NCBI GenBank assembly: GCA_900548505.1
Contig: URKI01000006.1
Span: forward strand, 1 to 56,400
Origin: an uncultured Oscillibacter sp.
GTDB lineage: Bacteria; Bacillota; Clostridia; Oscillospirales; Oscillospiraceae
Reading direction: 5' to 3'
Length of the DNA stretch: 56,400 nucleotides
Every line of letters begins with the position of its first letter. Within the stretch, counting starts at the first letter, position 1. Below are positions 1 through 8,916 of the stretch, one piece after another. The notes beneath the pieces are model-generated. The model worked only from the letters and a program-made list of their open reading frames with translations. It was not told the DNA's origin and did not search any database. Made by a program: the position numbers and the translations under genes.

Positions 1-29
1 CGGCAGCGTCAGATGTGTATAAGAGACAG
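1..29 (+). other. Residual Nextera/Tn5 sequencing adapter
   Basis: Bases 11-29 equal the 19-base Tn5 mosaic end (AGATGTGTATAAGAGACAG) and bases 1-10 equal the adjoining part of the Illumina Nextera read-1 adapter. This is library-preparation sequence left on a contig end. Natural sequence begins at base 30 and runs straight into fliI coding sequence. Confidence 0.96.
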
Positions 30-421
30 GGGTTGATGTACTGCTCTTTCTCCACGCAAAACTGCGTTCCGCCGGTGAAGGCGCCTTTGCCGTCGATGGG
101 CTGGCCCAGGGCATTGATGACCCGCCCCTTGAGGAACGGTCCCATGGCAAGGCTCAGCCGCCGGCCGGTATTGCGTACAAAGTTTCCTGCAGAGATACCG
201 CTCATGCCGGCATAGGGCATGAGCAGGATCCGGTCATTTTTGAAGCCCACTACCTCGGCCATGATCTGACCGCCGGACTCGCCGTTGTAAATACGGCAGA
301 TATCGCCCACAGCGGCCCGGCCGCCGGAAGCCTCGATGGACATGCCCACGATGTTTTCGATCTTTCCGGTGTAGCTGATGGTCTGGGCCTGCTGCACCTG
401 CTGGATCATCTTTTCAAACAA
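30..421 (-). CDS. fliI: Flagellar export ATPase FliI, N-terminal part (truncated by contig end)
   Basis: This is the first 130 codons of the ATPase that energises the flagellar type III export apparatus at the cytoplasmic side of the basal body. My translation of the minus strand shows the FliI N-terminal beta-barrel: GKIENIVGMSIEASG, then AAVGDICRIYNGESGGQIMAEVVGF, in the family pattern G-x-V-x-x-x-x-G. It continues to GRVINALGQPIDG, the block just before the nucleotide-binding core. The Walker motifs lie beyond the break. I chose TTG at 421 as start because AGGAGG sits 8 bases upstream; an ATG at 409 has no such site. It follows fliH by 15 bases in the same operon. The missing C-terminus is an assembly end, not a mutation. 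Confidence 0.9.
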
Positions 422-436
422 ACCCCGCGCCTCCTC

Positions 437-1255
437 TCAGCCTCCGTGGAGGATGTCCCGGAGATTGTGGATCTGGGTGGACACACTGGCATCGATGATC
501 TCGTCCGGCATCTCGATGATGCAGGTGCCGGACTCGTCGTCCGCCAGAGGAATGAGCTTGATGTGCTCCGACAGCCCCGTGAGGGAGGCGGTCAGCTCCG
601 GCGTGATCTGCGCCAGCTCCCGGGCGTCACAGCCGCCCACATAGATGCGGACCCACTCCCGCCGCTTGAGCCGCTCGGTGGCCATCTGGATCATGCGGGC
701 GACGACCTCCCGGCTGCTCTTGAGGCTGATGTGGATGATCTTCTCCGCCACCGCGATGCTCAGATCGCACAGCTCGTCCTGGGTCTTTTCCATCAGGTCC
801 TCCCGGGCTTGGATGGCTTTTTCCAGAAACGCGCGCACCTCCTGCTGCTCCTCCCGGCGCTGGGTTTCCACCGCCGCGGCGCCCTCTGCCTGAGCCTTTT
901 TCATCCCGTCGGCGTAGCCCTGCCGGTATCCGGCCTGCCGGGCGTCCTCCCGGAGTGCCTGGGCCTCCTGCTCCGCCTGGGCGCGGTACTGCTCCAAAAG
1001 GGCCTCTCCCTCCCGCCGTGCCTGGGCCACGATCTCATCGGCCTGCACACGGGCGTAGGAGAACAGCGCCGCAGCGCCGGCACCGGCGTCCTCCGCCGGC
1101 TCTTCCATCTCGGGGGAAGCCTCCTGCGGTGTGGGCTCCTCTGCCTGCGGTTCCTTCTCTTGCGGGGAAAGTTCCTCATCCAGCGTGATACCTTCCGCCT
1201 CCGGAAAAACGTAATCGTTTACCTGGCCAAGAAAATGCTTGAGTATATTAGGCAA
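437..1255 (-). CDS. fliH: Flagellar assembly protein FliH
   Basis: This is the regulator and stator-like partner of FliI that docks the ATPase to the export gate. The roughly 272-residue protein has an acidic, Pro/Glu-rich N-terminus, a long Ala/Glu/Gln-rich coiled coil (about residues 70-160), and a C-terminal domain of the FliH/V-ATPase E-subunit type ending CIIEMPDEIIDASVSTQI. Position between fliG and fliI fits. The start is uncertain: TTG at 1255 has AAAGGA 8 bases upstream and overlaps the fliG stop; GTG at 1273 gives six more residues but no usable ribosome site. Confidence 0.85.
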   Translation of the reverse strand: MPNILKHFLGQVNDYVFPEAEGITLDEELSPQEKEPQAEEPTPQEASPEMEEPAEDAGAGAAALFSYARVQADEIVAQARREGEALLEQYRAQAEQEAQALREDARQAGYRQGYADGMKKAQAEGAAAVETQRREEQQEVRAFLEKAIQAREDLMEKTQDELCDLSIAVAEKIIHISLKSSREVVARMIQMATERLKRREWVRIYVGGCDARELAQITPELTASLTGLSEHIKLIPLADDESGTCIIEMPDEIIDASVSTQIHNLRDILHGG

Positions 1256-2315
1256 TGATATCGTCCTTTCCACCCTTGAGGATGATCAGCTCGTTCTTCT
1301 CCTCCAGATCGCGGATGATGCCCACGATCCGTTGCTGCGCTGCTTCCACATCCCGGATCCGCACGTTGACAGTGACCTCCAGATCGTCCCGGATGCTCTG
1401 GGCCATACGGGCAGAGACATTGGAGAAGATCTTGTTTGCCACATCGTGGTTGGCTCCCTTGAGCGCCAGCACCAGGTCCTTGGGATCGCAGTCCCGCACA
1501 AAGCGCTGAACAGAGCGGTCATCCATGGTGACGATGTCCTCAAAGACAAACATCCGCTTGCGGATCTCGTCGGCCAGAGCCTCGTTGTGGTCGGACAGGC
1601 GATCGAAAATACTCTTTTCGCTGGCCCGGTCCAGATTATTCATCACGCCGGCCACATAATCCACACCGCCCACCTTCACGTTGTTGGTGGTCATGATGCT
1701 GGAGAACCGCTTCTCCATTTCCGCTTCAATGATCTTTACCGCCGCAGGAGAAGCACTTTCCATATTGGCGATGCTCTCCACCACCTTCACCTGCCGCTCC
1801 GGGTCCAGCTCGTCGATGACTGCGGCGGACTTCTCCGGCTCCACATAGGACAGCACCAGCGCGATGGTCTGGGGCCGCTCATGCTGCAGCGCTGCGTAAA
1901 GGGATTTCGCATCCGCCTTGTTGAGGAAGGAAAATTCCCGGTTTTTCAAGGACTTGGTGACCTTTTCCAGCAGTTGGTTGGCCGTCTGGGTCCCAAAGGC
2001 CCGCTCCAGGACTGCCCGGGCGTACTCCAGTCCGCCCTCCGTCACCGCCTTGTTGGTCAGGCACATCTGATAGTACTCGTTGAGCACATTTTCCGTGGTG
2101 GCGGAATCCAGATGTCCCAGCTTGGCTACCTCCAGGGTGATCTGCTCCACGTCTTCCGGGTCCATATACTGATAGAGCTGGGATGCCTTTTCCGTTCCCA
2201 GGGACACAATGATGGCCGCGGCTTTCTGCTGGCGGGTAAGCTCCCGGGCGGGAGACGGCGGCTGCTTTTCCGGTGCTGCCGCTACCTCCGCAGCAGCCTT
2301 GTTGGTCTCGCTCAT
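1248..2315 (-). CDS. fliG: Flagellar motor switch protein FliG
   Basis: FliG is the C-ring protein on the MS ring that interacts with the stators and, with FliM/FliN, sets rotation direction. The 355-residue product has an extra 25-residue Ala/Pro-rich head, then the FliG N-domain (LTRQQKAAAIIVSLGTEKAS), a middle domain, and a C-domain with the charged torque helix (DRSVQRFVRDCDPKDLVLALKG). It ends with the typical NELIILKGGKDD tail. Its ATG overlaps the fliF stop by 4 bases (ATGA), so translation is probably coupled. Length is close to the usual 330-340 plus the extra head. Confidence 0.96.
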   Translation of the reverse strand: MSETNKAAAEVAAAPEKQPPSPARELTRQQKAAAIIVSLGTEKASQLYQYMDPEDVEQITLEVAKLGHLDSATTENVLNEYYQMCLTNKAVTEGGLEYARAVLERAFGTQTANQLLEKVTKSLKNREFSFLNKADAKSLYAALQHERPQTIALVLSYVEPEKSAAVIDELDPERQVKVVESIANMESASPAAVKIIEAEMEKRFSSIMTTNNVKVGGVDYVAGVMNNLDRASEKSIFDRLSDHNEALADEIRKRMFVFEDIVTMDDRSVQRFVRDCDPKDLVLALKGANHDVANKIFSNVSARMAQSIRDDLEVTVNVRIRDVEAAQQRIVGIIRDLEEKNELIILKGGKDDIIA

Positions 2316-3886
2316 TTCGACTCACCCTCCCGCAGCCAGTTTCGTACCATCTGCGCCGCGATCTCCGGATTTTCCTCGGTGAACTTCCGGATATCCTGAC
2401 GCAGTTCCATACTCCGCTCCGTCTGCATCTCCATAATGTCAGCCTGCTTGGACGGAGGCGGGGCCACCGGCACCACAGGTTCACTCTCCTGCCGGAGCTT
2501 GCGCTTTTTCCTCCGTCCCCGCACCAGCAAAATCACCACCAGCAGCAGCAAAAACAGCGCCACACCGCCCAGGGCGGCATACAGAATCCACGGCGGGATA
2601 CTGGCCGCAGGCAGAGCAGACTCCTGCTCTTCGTAGAACGGAGAAACCAGAATGGAAATCTTGCTCTGCTGATCGGCGGTGGTAATACCGGCTGCCCGGC
2701 CCACATGGCTGTACAGGTCATCCTGGGACACGCTGCCCGCCGCAGCGGAATTGATCGTCACCGACACCATCACGTCGGAGATGTAGCCCGCCACATGCTC
2801 GGTCTGCTGTTTGGTGGTATCCACCAGGCGGTCTGTCTCGCCGGAGGCGGAAATATTGGATTCCGTTCCGTCGGGCTGCGTCTGGTTTTCCACATAGGTG
2901 TTCAGGTCGGCGTTGGACTGCGTTCCAGCCACACCACCGGTATTTTGTTCGCCGTCCCGGACAATGCTGTCGTCCCAGATCTGGGTGCCGATGATGCCGT
3001 CATCCTTCCCCTGCGCCCAGTCCTCCAGGGAGTAATCGGTGGAGTCCGTGTAGCTGCGGTCCAGATCCACCACCGTGTTGACGCTCACCCGCACATTGTC
3101 CTGGCCATACAGAGGCAGCAGCACCTGCATGACCCGGGTGCGGATCAGGTTGTTGTACTTTTCCTCCAGCTCCAGCTTCAGTTGGGAGGCACTTTCCACA
3201 TCCCCGAATTCCGCATCGGCGGAGTAGGTGTTGCCATAGGAGTCGCTGATCTCCACGTTCTCCACACTCAGTCCGGACATGCCATGGCTGACCAGGTTGC
3301 GGATGGCCTTCACCTCGTTGTCGGTAAGGGTCTTGCCGTCCTCCATGGTCACCTGCACGGCGGCGCTGGCCTCCACCTGATCTCCGCTGTCCAGCACGTA
3401 AGTGTGATCTTCGCCCGGTGTGAGCAGCACACTGGCCTTTTCCACACCGTCCATATTGCAGATAACTGCGGCCATGTAGTCCTGCAAGTCGTACAAAACC
3501 AGCTGGTCCCGCTCCGACTCGGTGGTCAGGCTGCCCACATGGTCCATATAAGTCCCGTAGTCATAACCGGAGGAGGGATACCCTGCCACCAGGACCTTGG
3601 CCATCAGCGAGGCCTTCTGGTTCTCCGGCACCAAGATCGCGTCCCCGTCCACTCGGTAATCCGTGATTCCGTTGTCTGAAAAATATGTAAGGATTGCCGT
3701 CTGGTCGCTCTGGCTCAGGCCCGTGAACAGCTCTGTATACGGGCGGTTGGCCATTACCAGAGCAATAACCGCCGCTGCCACGACCACTGTCAGCACACAG
3801 CCCCCTATCAGGAGCTTGACTTTTTTAGAGGCCGACTGCCAGCGCTGCTTTACCTGTTGGGCAATCTGCTTTGCCTTTTCCTTCAT
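2312..3886 (-). CDS. fliF: Flagellar MS-ring protein FliF
   Basis: FliF forms the membrane-embedded MS ring on which the basal body is built. In its 524 residues I see a first membrane segment at about residues 25-46 and the YscJ/FliF ring-building domain beginning RPYTELFTGLSQSDQTAI. The extracellular ring portion contains the ETDRLVDTTKQQTEHVAGYISD region. A second membrane segment lies at about 423-446 (ILYAALGGVALFLLLLVVIL), then a basic stretch and the FliG-binding tail NPEIAAQMVRNWL. The gene begins 30 bases after fliE and overlaps fliG. Confidence 0.96.
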   Translation of the reverse strand: MKEKAKQIAQQVKQRWQSASKKVKLLIGGCVLTVVVAAAVIALVMANRPYTELFTGLSQSDQTAILTYFSDNGITDYRVDGDAILVPENQKASLMAKVLVAGYPSSGYDYGTYMDHVGSLTTESERDQLVLYDLQDYMAAVICNMDGVEKASVLLTPGEDHTYVLDSGDQVEASAAVQVTMEDGKTLTDNEVKAIRNLVSHGMSGLSVENVEISDSYGNTYSADAEFGDVESASQLKLELEEKYNNLIRTRVMQVLLPLYGQDNVRVSVNTVVDLDRSYTDSTDYSLEDWAQGKDDGIIGTQIWDDSIVRDGEQNTGGVAGTQSNADLNTYVENQTQPDGTESNISASGETDRLVDTTKQQTEHVAGYISDVMVSVTINSAAAGSVSQDDLYSHVGRAAGITTADQQSKISILVSPFYEEQESALPAASIPPWILYAALGGVALFLLLLVVILLVRGRRKKRKLRQESEPVVPVAPPPSKQADIMEMQTERSMELRQDIRKFTEENPEIAAQMVRNWLREGESK

Positions 3887-3916
3887 ACGTTATCTCCCGG
3901 ATCCATGTGTTGGACA

Positions 3917-4219
3917 TCAGAGGCTGATCCTCATCAATTCGCTGTACGCGTCCAGCGCCTTATTGCGCATCTGCACCAAAAGTGAGACGGACAGCTCCGC
4001 CTGGGTGGCCGCGATAGAGGCCTGCGCCGGGTTATCCAGCTGTCCGGTTGCAAGCGCATAATACGCTTCGTTCTTGGCCGCGTCCGTCTCTTTCACGTTG
4101 TCCACCATGGAGCGGAAAATATCCTCAAATATGGTGGATTGTGTTTTTGTGCTCCCGCCGGCAGTCGGGGCGGAATCCGTCTGAAGCGGCCGGATGGGGG
4201 TAATACTTTGAAATTCCAT
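3917..4219 (-). CDS. fliE: Flagellar hook-basal body protein FliE
   Basis: FliE is the small adaptor joining the MS ring to the rod. The 100-residue protein has the family pattern: a poorly conserved head, then FEDIFRSMVDNVKETDAAKNEA, and a C-terminal helical block ASIAATQAELSVSLLVQMRNKALDAYSELMRI that matches the FliE signature. A ribosome site AAGGAAG stands 6 bases before the ATG. It sits between flgC and fliF, the usual order in Firmicutes. Confidence 0.95.
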   Translation of the reverse strand: MEFQSITPIRPLQTDSAPTAGGSTKTQSTIFEDIFRSMVDNVKETDAAKNEAYYALATGQLDNPAQASIAATQAELSVSLLVQMRNKALDAYSELMRISL

Positions 4220-4284
4220 TCTGATCTTCCTTTTTCTTGGATACGCCGCTGGCCTGAAAGCCAGCGGCGCTGAAACCGTATGAT

Positions 4285-4731
4285 TTATCGTCCGATCTCC
4301 AATCCCTTGGCCGTCACCTGCTTAAGCACATTGAAGGCGGTGACATTGGCGGAATACGCCTGGGACGCGGACATGGCATCGGCCATTTCTTTGACTAGGT
4401 CCACATTGGGCATCTCCACATATCCGTCCGCGTTGGCGTCCGGATTGGTGGGATCGTACACCAGCTTGAAATCTGAGGGATCTTCGGCGATCTCGGTGAC
4501 CCGCACGCCGCCGGAGGTGGGAACCGCCTCGCCCCGGGCCCGGGCCAGCGCCTGCTGGAACGGTGTTTGGGTATCCTGAGACTCCAGAACTACCATCTTC
4601 CGCCGGTAGGGTCCGCCGTTTTCCGTCCGCGTGGTATTCTGGTTTGTGATATTCTCCGAGATTACGTCCAGTCGAAGCTGCTGGGCGGTCAGGCCGGAGC
4701 CCACGATATTCATAGAACTCAAAAAAGCCAT
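4285..4731 (-). CDS. flgC: Flagellar basal-body rod protein FlgC
   Basis: FlgC is a proximal rod subunit exported by the flagellar type III apparatus without a cleaved signal. The 148-residue product starts MAFLSSMNIVGSGLTAQQLRLDVISENITNQNTT, the flagellar rod N-terminal motif. It ends VDLVKEMADAMSASQAYSANVTAFNVLKQVTAKGLEIG, the FlgC-type C-terminal helix. It follows flgB by 11 bases and precedes fliE. Confidence 0.96.
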   Translation of the reverse strand: MAFLSSMNIVGSGLTAQQLRLDVISENITNQNTTRTENGGPYRRKMVVLESQDTQTPFQQALARARGEAVPTSGGVRVTEIAEDPSDFKLVYDPTNPDANADGYVEMPNVDLVKEMADAMSASQAYSANVTAFNVLKQVTAKGLEIGR

Positions 4732-4742
4732 GCTCGTACCTC

Positions 4743-5126
4743 TTATCCGTTAATAGCTGTACGAATCAAAGAAAAGTCACTGCTTATGGCATTCATCACA
4801 TATTGCATCTGATAGCCCTCCCGTACGAGTTCTACCATTTGCTCCGTGACGTTGACACCATTGCCATCCAACCGTGTGCTTTCCTCCGCCTGGCGTATTT
4901 CGACAGGGGTCGTTTCAATAGCCTCGCGGATTGAAGAAGCATCTGTCCCATCACGGGATGCGGATTGAATGGCCTTTTGCAGTGACTCCTCAAAAGTTGC
5001 ATATTTTGTTTTGTAACCAGGCGTTTCTGCATTTGCAACATTATCCAAAATACAGGCCTGCTTACTCCACAGATACCCCATCGATCTTTGGAGCATCCGC
5101 AAAGAATTACTATTCAAGCATTCCAT
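4743..5126 (-). CDS. flgB: Flagellar basal-body rod protein FlgB
   Basis: FlgB is the first gene of the basal-body operon and encodes a proximal rod subunit. The 127-residue sequence contains LDNVANAETPGYKTK, the rod-protein N-terminal motif, and a C-terminal helix LVREGYQMQYVMNAISSDFSLIRTAI. Its base composition is noticeably more AT-rich than fliF to fliH, matching the AT-rich leader upstream. AAGGAG lies 13 bases before the ATG, a long spacing, and a 7-bp hairpin (5147-5169) sits just before that site. Confidence 0.94.
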   Translation of the reverse strand: MECLNSNSLRMLQRSMGYLWSKQACILDNVANAETPGYKTKYATFEESLQKAIQSASRDGTDASSIREAIETTPVEIRQAEESTRLDGNGVNVTEQMVELVREGYQMQYVMNAISSDFSLIRTAING

Positions 5127-5591
5127 CTTGCTTTGGCATCTCCTTCCGTACAGTCCTTCACCCTGTACGCGCGGAGACCCTATACCTGATTCATCGAACT
5201 AAGAATCTCCTGACACGCATCATAACATTAGGTTATATAGTAAACATCCGACGTTTTTCGACCTTTGCAAGTGTAACACCAAAAGGTTATTTTTGCAAGA
5301 ATCAATAGCTAATATTACCCATTAAAATTTCGTCAAAATTTTGTCAAAATTGCTACAACGAATTTGGGCAATTTAAGAGACTATAATTTTTGAATATATT
5401 TCTATTTTTTAAATCTTATATATTCACGTTATATTAAAATTTTTTATTTGGTCGGTTCTAATCTTTTGCAGAAATATGTAAATCTCCAATCATTTTCACA
5501 AATTATTTTTCAAATTTCCGCACTATACAATTTAATATTATGTCATCTCCGTTTTACCTGAGCGTCTCCTAGCAAAATCCAATCAAAAATC
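5127..5591 (-). other. AT-rich leader and intergenic region of the basal-body operon
   Basis: About 465 bases without a gene, markedly more AT-rich than both sides. It holds the flgB promoter (5270-5298), a short inverted repeat cgtacag/ctgtacg at 5147-5169 next to the flgB ribosome site, and a direct repeat ATTTTGAC(A/G)AA on the minus strand around 5325-5350. I found no c-di-GMP riboswitch core and no long inverted repeats of an invertible switch. Confidence 0.7.
5270..5298 (-). promoter_or_regulatory. Sigma-A-type promoter for flgB-fliI operon
   Basis: On the minus strand, TTGCAA (5293-5298) stands 17 bases before TACACT (5270-5275), with a TG extension before the -10 box. Just downstream, GGTCGAA (about 5258-5264) is one base from the Spo0A box TGTCGAA, a site placed well for repression; that part is speculative. 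No sigma-28-like motif is present here. Confidence 0.55.
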
Positions 5592-5630
5592 AGAAAGCCA
5601 ACTGAAGAGTGTCTCTTCAGCTGGCTTTCT
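5592..5630 (-). terminator. Rho-independent terminator of the SLH-protein operon
   Basis: AGAAAGCCA-A-CTGAAGAG pairs with CTCTTCAG-C-TGGCTTTCT around a 3-base loop; the minus strand then reads GATTTTTGATT. It lies 15 bases after the stop of the gene ending at 5646. Confidence 0.85.
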
Positions 5631-5645
5631 ATCTTCCCATACTGC

Positions 5646-8600
5646 TCAGAGTGTCAGCGCCCGGGCCAGCACCACCGCCATCTCCGCCCGGGTCATGATC
5701 CGGCCGGGCTCCAATTTCCCGGCGGAAGTGCCGGTGATGATGCCGGTCTGCAGCAGGACGGACATGGCGCCCCGGGCATAGGCAGGCACTGCGCCGCCGT
5801 CCGGATAGGCACCCAGCAGCGCGGTATTTTCTGCACCGATGCTCCAGCCCACCGTCTGCATGGCCCGGTACAGGATCGTACAGGCCGCCGCCCGGGTCAG
5901 CGGCGCATCCGGACGGAAGTTCCCATCGCTGTATCCATCCACGATTCCAAGCCCATACGCCGCCTGGATGGCATCGGCGTAGTAGCTGTTCGCCGGCACA
6001 TCGGGAAAGCTCCGATAAGAGGTGCGAGGCAGGGACAGGGCCCGGTCCACCATGGCCAGGAAGCTGCCCCGGGTAATAGCCCGTGCAGGGGAGAACTGCC
6101 CGGCGCCGGTGCCGTTGACCACGCCGCTCTCATAGAGGAAGTCCACCGCAGGCGCCGCCCAGCCGTAGCTGTACGACACGTCCTGAAAATAGCCGGAGGC
6201 ACTGCCGGAACTGACGATGATCCGCACCTGTCCCTGATACGTCCGGTTCTGGGAGTCCGTCCCGGTATAGATCAAGGTCACCGTCCCCTGGTAGCCCACC
6301 CTCGGCACGAAGGTCACCGACGAGAGATCCGGGCTCTTTCCGGGATAATACCGGGTACCGGTCCGCACCTCGCTGTTTGACGCCCGGAAACCGTCATACT
6401 GGCTGTAAAGGCGCCCTGCGCCAAAGACGGATGTGGTCACAAACTGCACCGACTCCAGCGTTCCCAGGCCACGGGCCTTGCAGGCGGCGCTGAAATCAGC
6501 GGCTCGGAACGTCACGGGCTGGTAGGCAGTGGTATACACGATCTCCGATGCGGCACTGGCGGAGCTGATCACCCGGATCTCCACTGTGCCCGTAAACCGC
6601 TCTCCTCCGGTGGTCCACCCGGTATAGGAGATGGACACCGTACCGCTGAAGGACGCGGCAGGGACAAAGCTCACCCGGTCCAGGTACGGAGACTGCGCGC
6701 GGTAGTAGTTGGTGGAAGCGCTGACCTTGCCGGCGTAGTCTCCGTCGTCGTAGTCATAATACAGCGTGCCCTTGGAAGAGGACGGAAGCGTGAAGCGCAC
6801 ATACCGCAGCGTTCCGCCTGCCGTCTCCCGGGATACATCGTTGAAGTCCGAAGCGTTGAACTCCACCGCCTGTCCGTTGGAGGTCTGATAGGAGATCGTG
6901 TCCGCATCGGCGCCCACCCGGATGGAGACTGTGCCGGTAAAGGAAGCGCCGCCGGTGCTCCATCCGGTAAAGGGGATGGACACCGCGCCGCTGAAATCCG
7001 CTCCGGCCTGGAACATCACCTCGTCCAGGTACGGTGAGGAAGTACGGTAGTATTTCCTGGATGAGGTGACACGGTCAGACGACGAGGTGCTTCCGTAATA
7101 CAGCGTGCCCTGAGAGGCGGAAGGCAGTGTAAAGCGCACTGCGTCCAAGGCGCTTCCGGTCAGATCCTTGCATATGGCATTGAAATCACCGTCGTCAAAG
7201 GTGACGGTGCCGCCCTTTGCCACGTCATAGCGGATGGAGCCGCTCCCGGCCGCCGCCTCCTCCACCTGGATCACCACCCGGCCCTGAAAGGACTCCCGGT
7301 TGGTGTCCCAGCCGGTATACGTGATGACGGCCTTCCCGTCAAACCCGTCGGCGGGGACGAAGTAGACGCTGCCCAGGGACGGGGTGCCGGAGGCATAATA
7401 CTGGGTGGAAGTGCGCACCGCTGTGCCGGGGTACTGGCTGGAGAGGTACTGGTAGGTCAGGGTGCCGGTGCCGCTGTCCGGCAGGGAAAATGTCACGTAT
7501 TTCAGATCCCGCCCCGTGCGGGCACGGCACACCGCATTGAAGTCATCTGCGTTGAACTGCACGGCCTCCCCATTGGCAGCAGAGTAGCCCACGTCCTTCT
7601 GGGCGTCCACCTCCACTTCCACCGTGCCCTGAAAGAACCTGGTCCCGGAGGCGTATCCGGTGTAGCTGATGACAGCGGTGCCGCTGAAGTCTCCCTTGGG
7701 AACGAAGGTAAGATCTGAAAGGCCCATCTGACCGGAGCCGGGGCTGACATAATACCGCTCCGCTGTTCCCACGCCGGCACCGGTATCATCGCCGGAGGTA
7801 TATCGGTAGTAGAGCGTGCCCTGGTCGGTGGGCACCGAAAGTCCGCTGATATAGCTCAGCGACTCCCCCAGCACCGCAGATGCACGGTTTTGAAACTGCC
7901 CCCGCAGCCCGGAGAAGTCCAGCGGATCGCCGGCGCCGGCAGAGGCCGTGATAACTGCCGCCGTGCTGCGCTTGACGGTGACGGTGGCCGAATCCGTATA
8001 GTTGGAAAAGCCATTGACCTTGGCGGTGATGACAGCTGTGCCCTCCGACACAGCGTAGAGATATCCGCTGTCCACCCGCACCACGGCGGCGTCGCTGGTG
8101 GTCCAGGTAACGCCCTTGCCCTGCAAAGAGGGGCCGTAGAGGGTGTAGCCCAGTTCGTACCGGTCCCCTACCTTCAGGTCCTGGTCCTCCAGGGCGTCCT
8201 TGTCCAGAACGATGCCCTGCACTGTGACGGTACAGGCAGCCTCCTGGGTGGAGGAGACGGCAAAGATCCGGGTCTTTCCGGCGGCCACGCCGGTGACTGT
8301 GCCGGACTGGTCCACGTCGGCCACGGCCTTGTCCTCACTGCGCCAAGTGACGGTCTGGGGTGCCGTGTCCGGCACCACGGTAGCCGAGAGGCGTCCGGTA
8401 TATCCAGGCGCCAGTTCCAGCGTGGTGGGCGTCACCGATACGCCAGTGGGGTCGGCAGGGCTGACAGTGATGGTGCAGGTATCCTTTTGGGCCTCTCCCA
8501 TCCCCACAGGCGGAGTCACAGTGACCGTGACCGCTACTGTCTCGTCCTCCGTGGTCTCAGGTACCGCCATCGCCTCCGCAGTGGCGGTGAGGGAATTGGA

Positions 8601-8882
8601 GCCGGCGGGGGTCACGGACACCTCGTCCTCCCGGCCGTCGGCCACAGACCAGTCCACAGAGAACCCCTCCGGCAGCTCCGTAGTGCCGTCAGAAAGGATG
8701 ACCGATGCCGTCAGCACCTGGGTCTGCCCCACTTTCAGTGCCGCCGATCCCGGCTCCAACGAGACGCGCTCCAGAGAAGGCGCCCCGGTTTCCTCCTCCG
8801 CCAGCGCGGCCGGGGACACGGCGGCGCACAGGGAAAATGCCAATAAAAGGGACAGCAGTCGGCTTCCCATGGTATGTCTCAT
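5646..8882 (-). CDS. Large secreted surface protein: Ig-like domains, five tandem repeats, C-terminal SLH domains
   Basis: This is a 1078-residue exported cell-wall protein of unknown specific role. After a signal peptide (about 1-28, ending SPAALA) come Big2-type Ig-like domains (pattern LELAPGYTGRLSATV ... VTWRSEDKAVADV). Five tandem units of about 110-115 residues follow (roughly 305-880). Each has the skeleton F-x-x-x-D-F-N ... L-x-x-V-x-F-x-L-P ... G-T-L-Y-Y ... Y-Y ... P-x-L-x-x-V-x-F-V-P ... F-x-G ... Y-T-G-x-x-x-x-x-x-x-F-x-G. The C-terminus holds three SLH repeats (FQDVSYSYGWAAPAVDFL; FPDVPANSYYADAI; YPDGGAVPAYARGAM) that would bind pyruvylated wall polymer. I set the start at ATG 8882, with AGGAGG 8 bases before it, not at an in-frame ATG 36 bases upstream. 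It is transcribed behind the 1619-residue SLH gene. Confidence 0.9.
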   Translation of the reverse strand: MRHTMGSRLLSLLLAFSLCAAVSPAALAEEETGAPSLERVSLEPGSAALKVGQTQVLTASVILSDGTTELPEGFSVDWSVADGREDEVSVTPAGSNSLTATAEAMAVPETTEDETVAVTVTVTPPVGMGEAQKDTCTITVSPADPTGVSVTPTTLELAPGYTGRLSATVVPDTAPQTVTWRSEDKAVADVDQSGTVTGVAAGKTRIFAVSSTQEAACTVTVQGIVLDKDALEDQDLKVGDRYELGYTLYGPSLQGKGVTWTTSDAAVVRVDSGYLYAVSEGTAVITAKVNGFSNYTDSATVTVKRSTAAVITASAGAGDPLDFSGLRGQFQNRASAVLGESLSYISGLSVPTDQGTLYYRYTSGDDTGAGVGTAERYYVSPGSGQMGLSDLTFVPKGDFSGTAVISYTGYASGTRFFQGTVEVEVDAQKDVGYSAANGEAVQFNADDFNAVCRARTGRDLKYVTFSLPDSGTGTLTYQYLSSQYPGTAVRTSTQYYASGTPSLGSVYFVPADGFDGKAVITYTGWDTNRESFQGRVVIQVEEAAAGSGSIRYDVAKGGTVTFDDGDFNAICKDLTGSALDAVRFTLPSASQGTLYYGSTSSSDRVTSSRKYYRTSSPYLDEVMFQAGADFSGAVSIPFTGWSTGGASFTGTVSIRVGADADTISYQTSNGQAVEFNASDFNDVSRETAGGTLRYVRFTLPSSSKGTLYYDYDDGDYAGKVSASTNYYRAQSPYLDRVSFVPAASFSGTVSISYTGWTTGGERFTGTVEIRVISSASAASEIVYTTAYQPVTFRAADFSAACKARGLGTLESVQFVTTSVFGAGRLYSQYDGFRASNSEVRTGTRYYPGKSPDLSSVTFVPRVGYQGTVTLIYTGTDSQNRTYQGQVRIIVSSGSASGYFQDVSYSYGWAAPAVDFLYESGVVNGTGAGQFSPARAITRGSFLAMVDRALSLPRTSYRSFPDVPANSYYADAIQAAYGLGIVDGYSDGNFRPDAPLTRAAACTILYRAMQTVGWSIGAENTALLGAYPDGGAVPAYARGAMSVLLQTGIITGTSAGKLEPGRIMTRAEMAVVLARALTL

Positions 8883-8916
8883 CCCAAATTCCTCCTTAAA
8901 AATTCCATGCAATGGC

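Noticed and set aside
5127..5300. A c-di-GMP riboswitch or invertible flagellar switch as in Clostridioides flgB leaders
   Set aside because: No GEMM-type core sequence and no pair of long inverted repeats in this leader.
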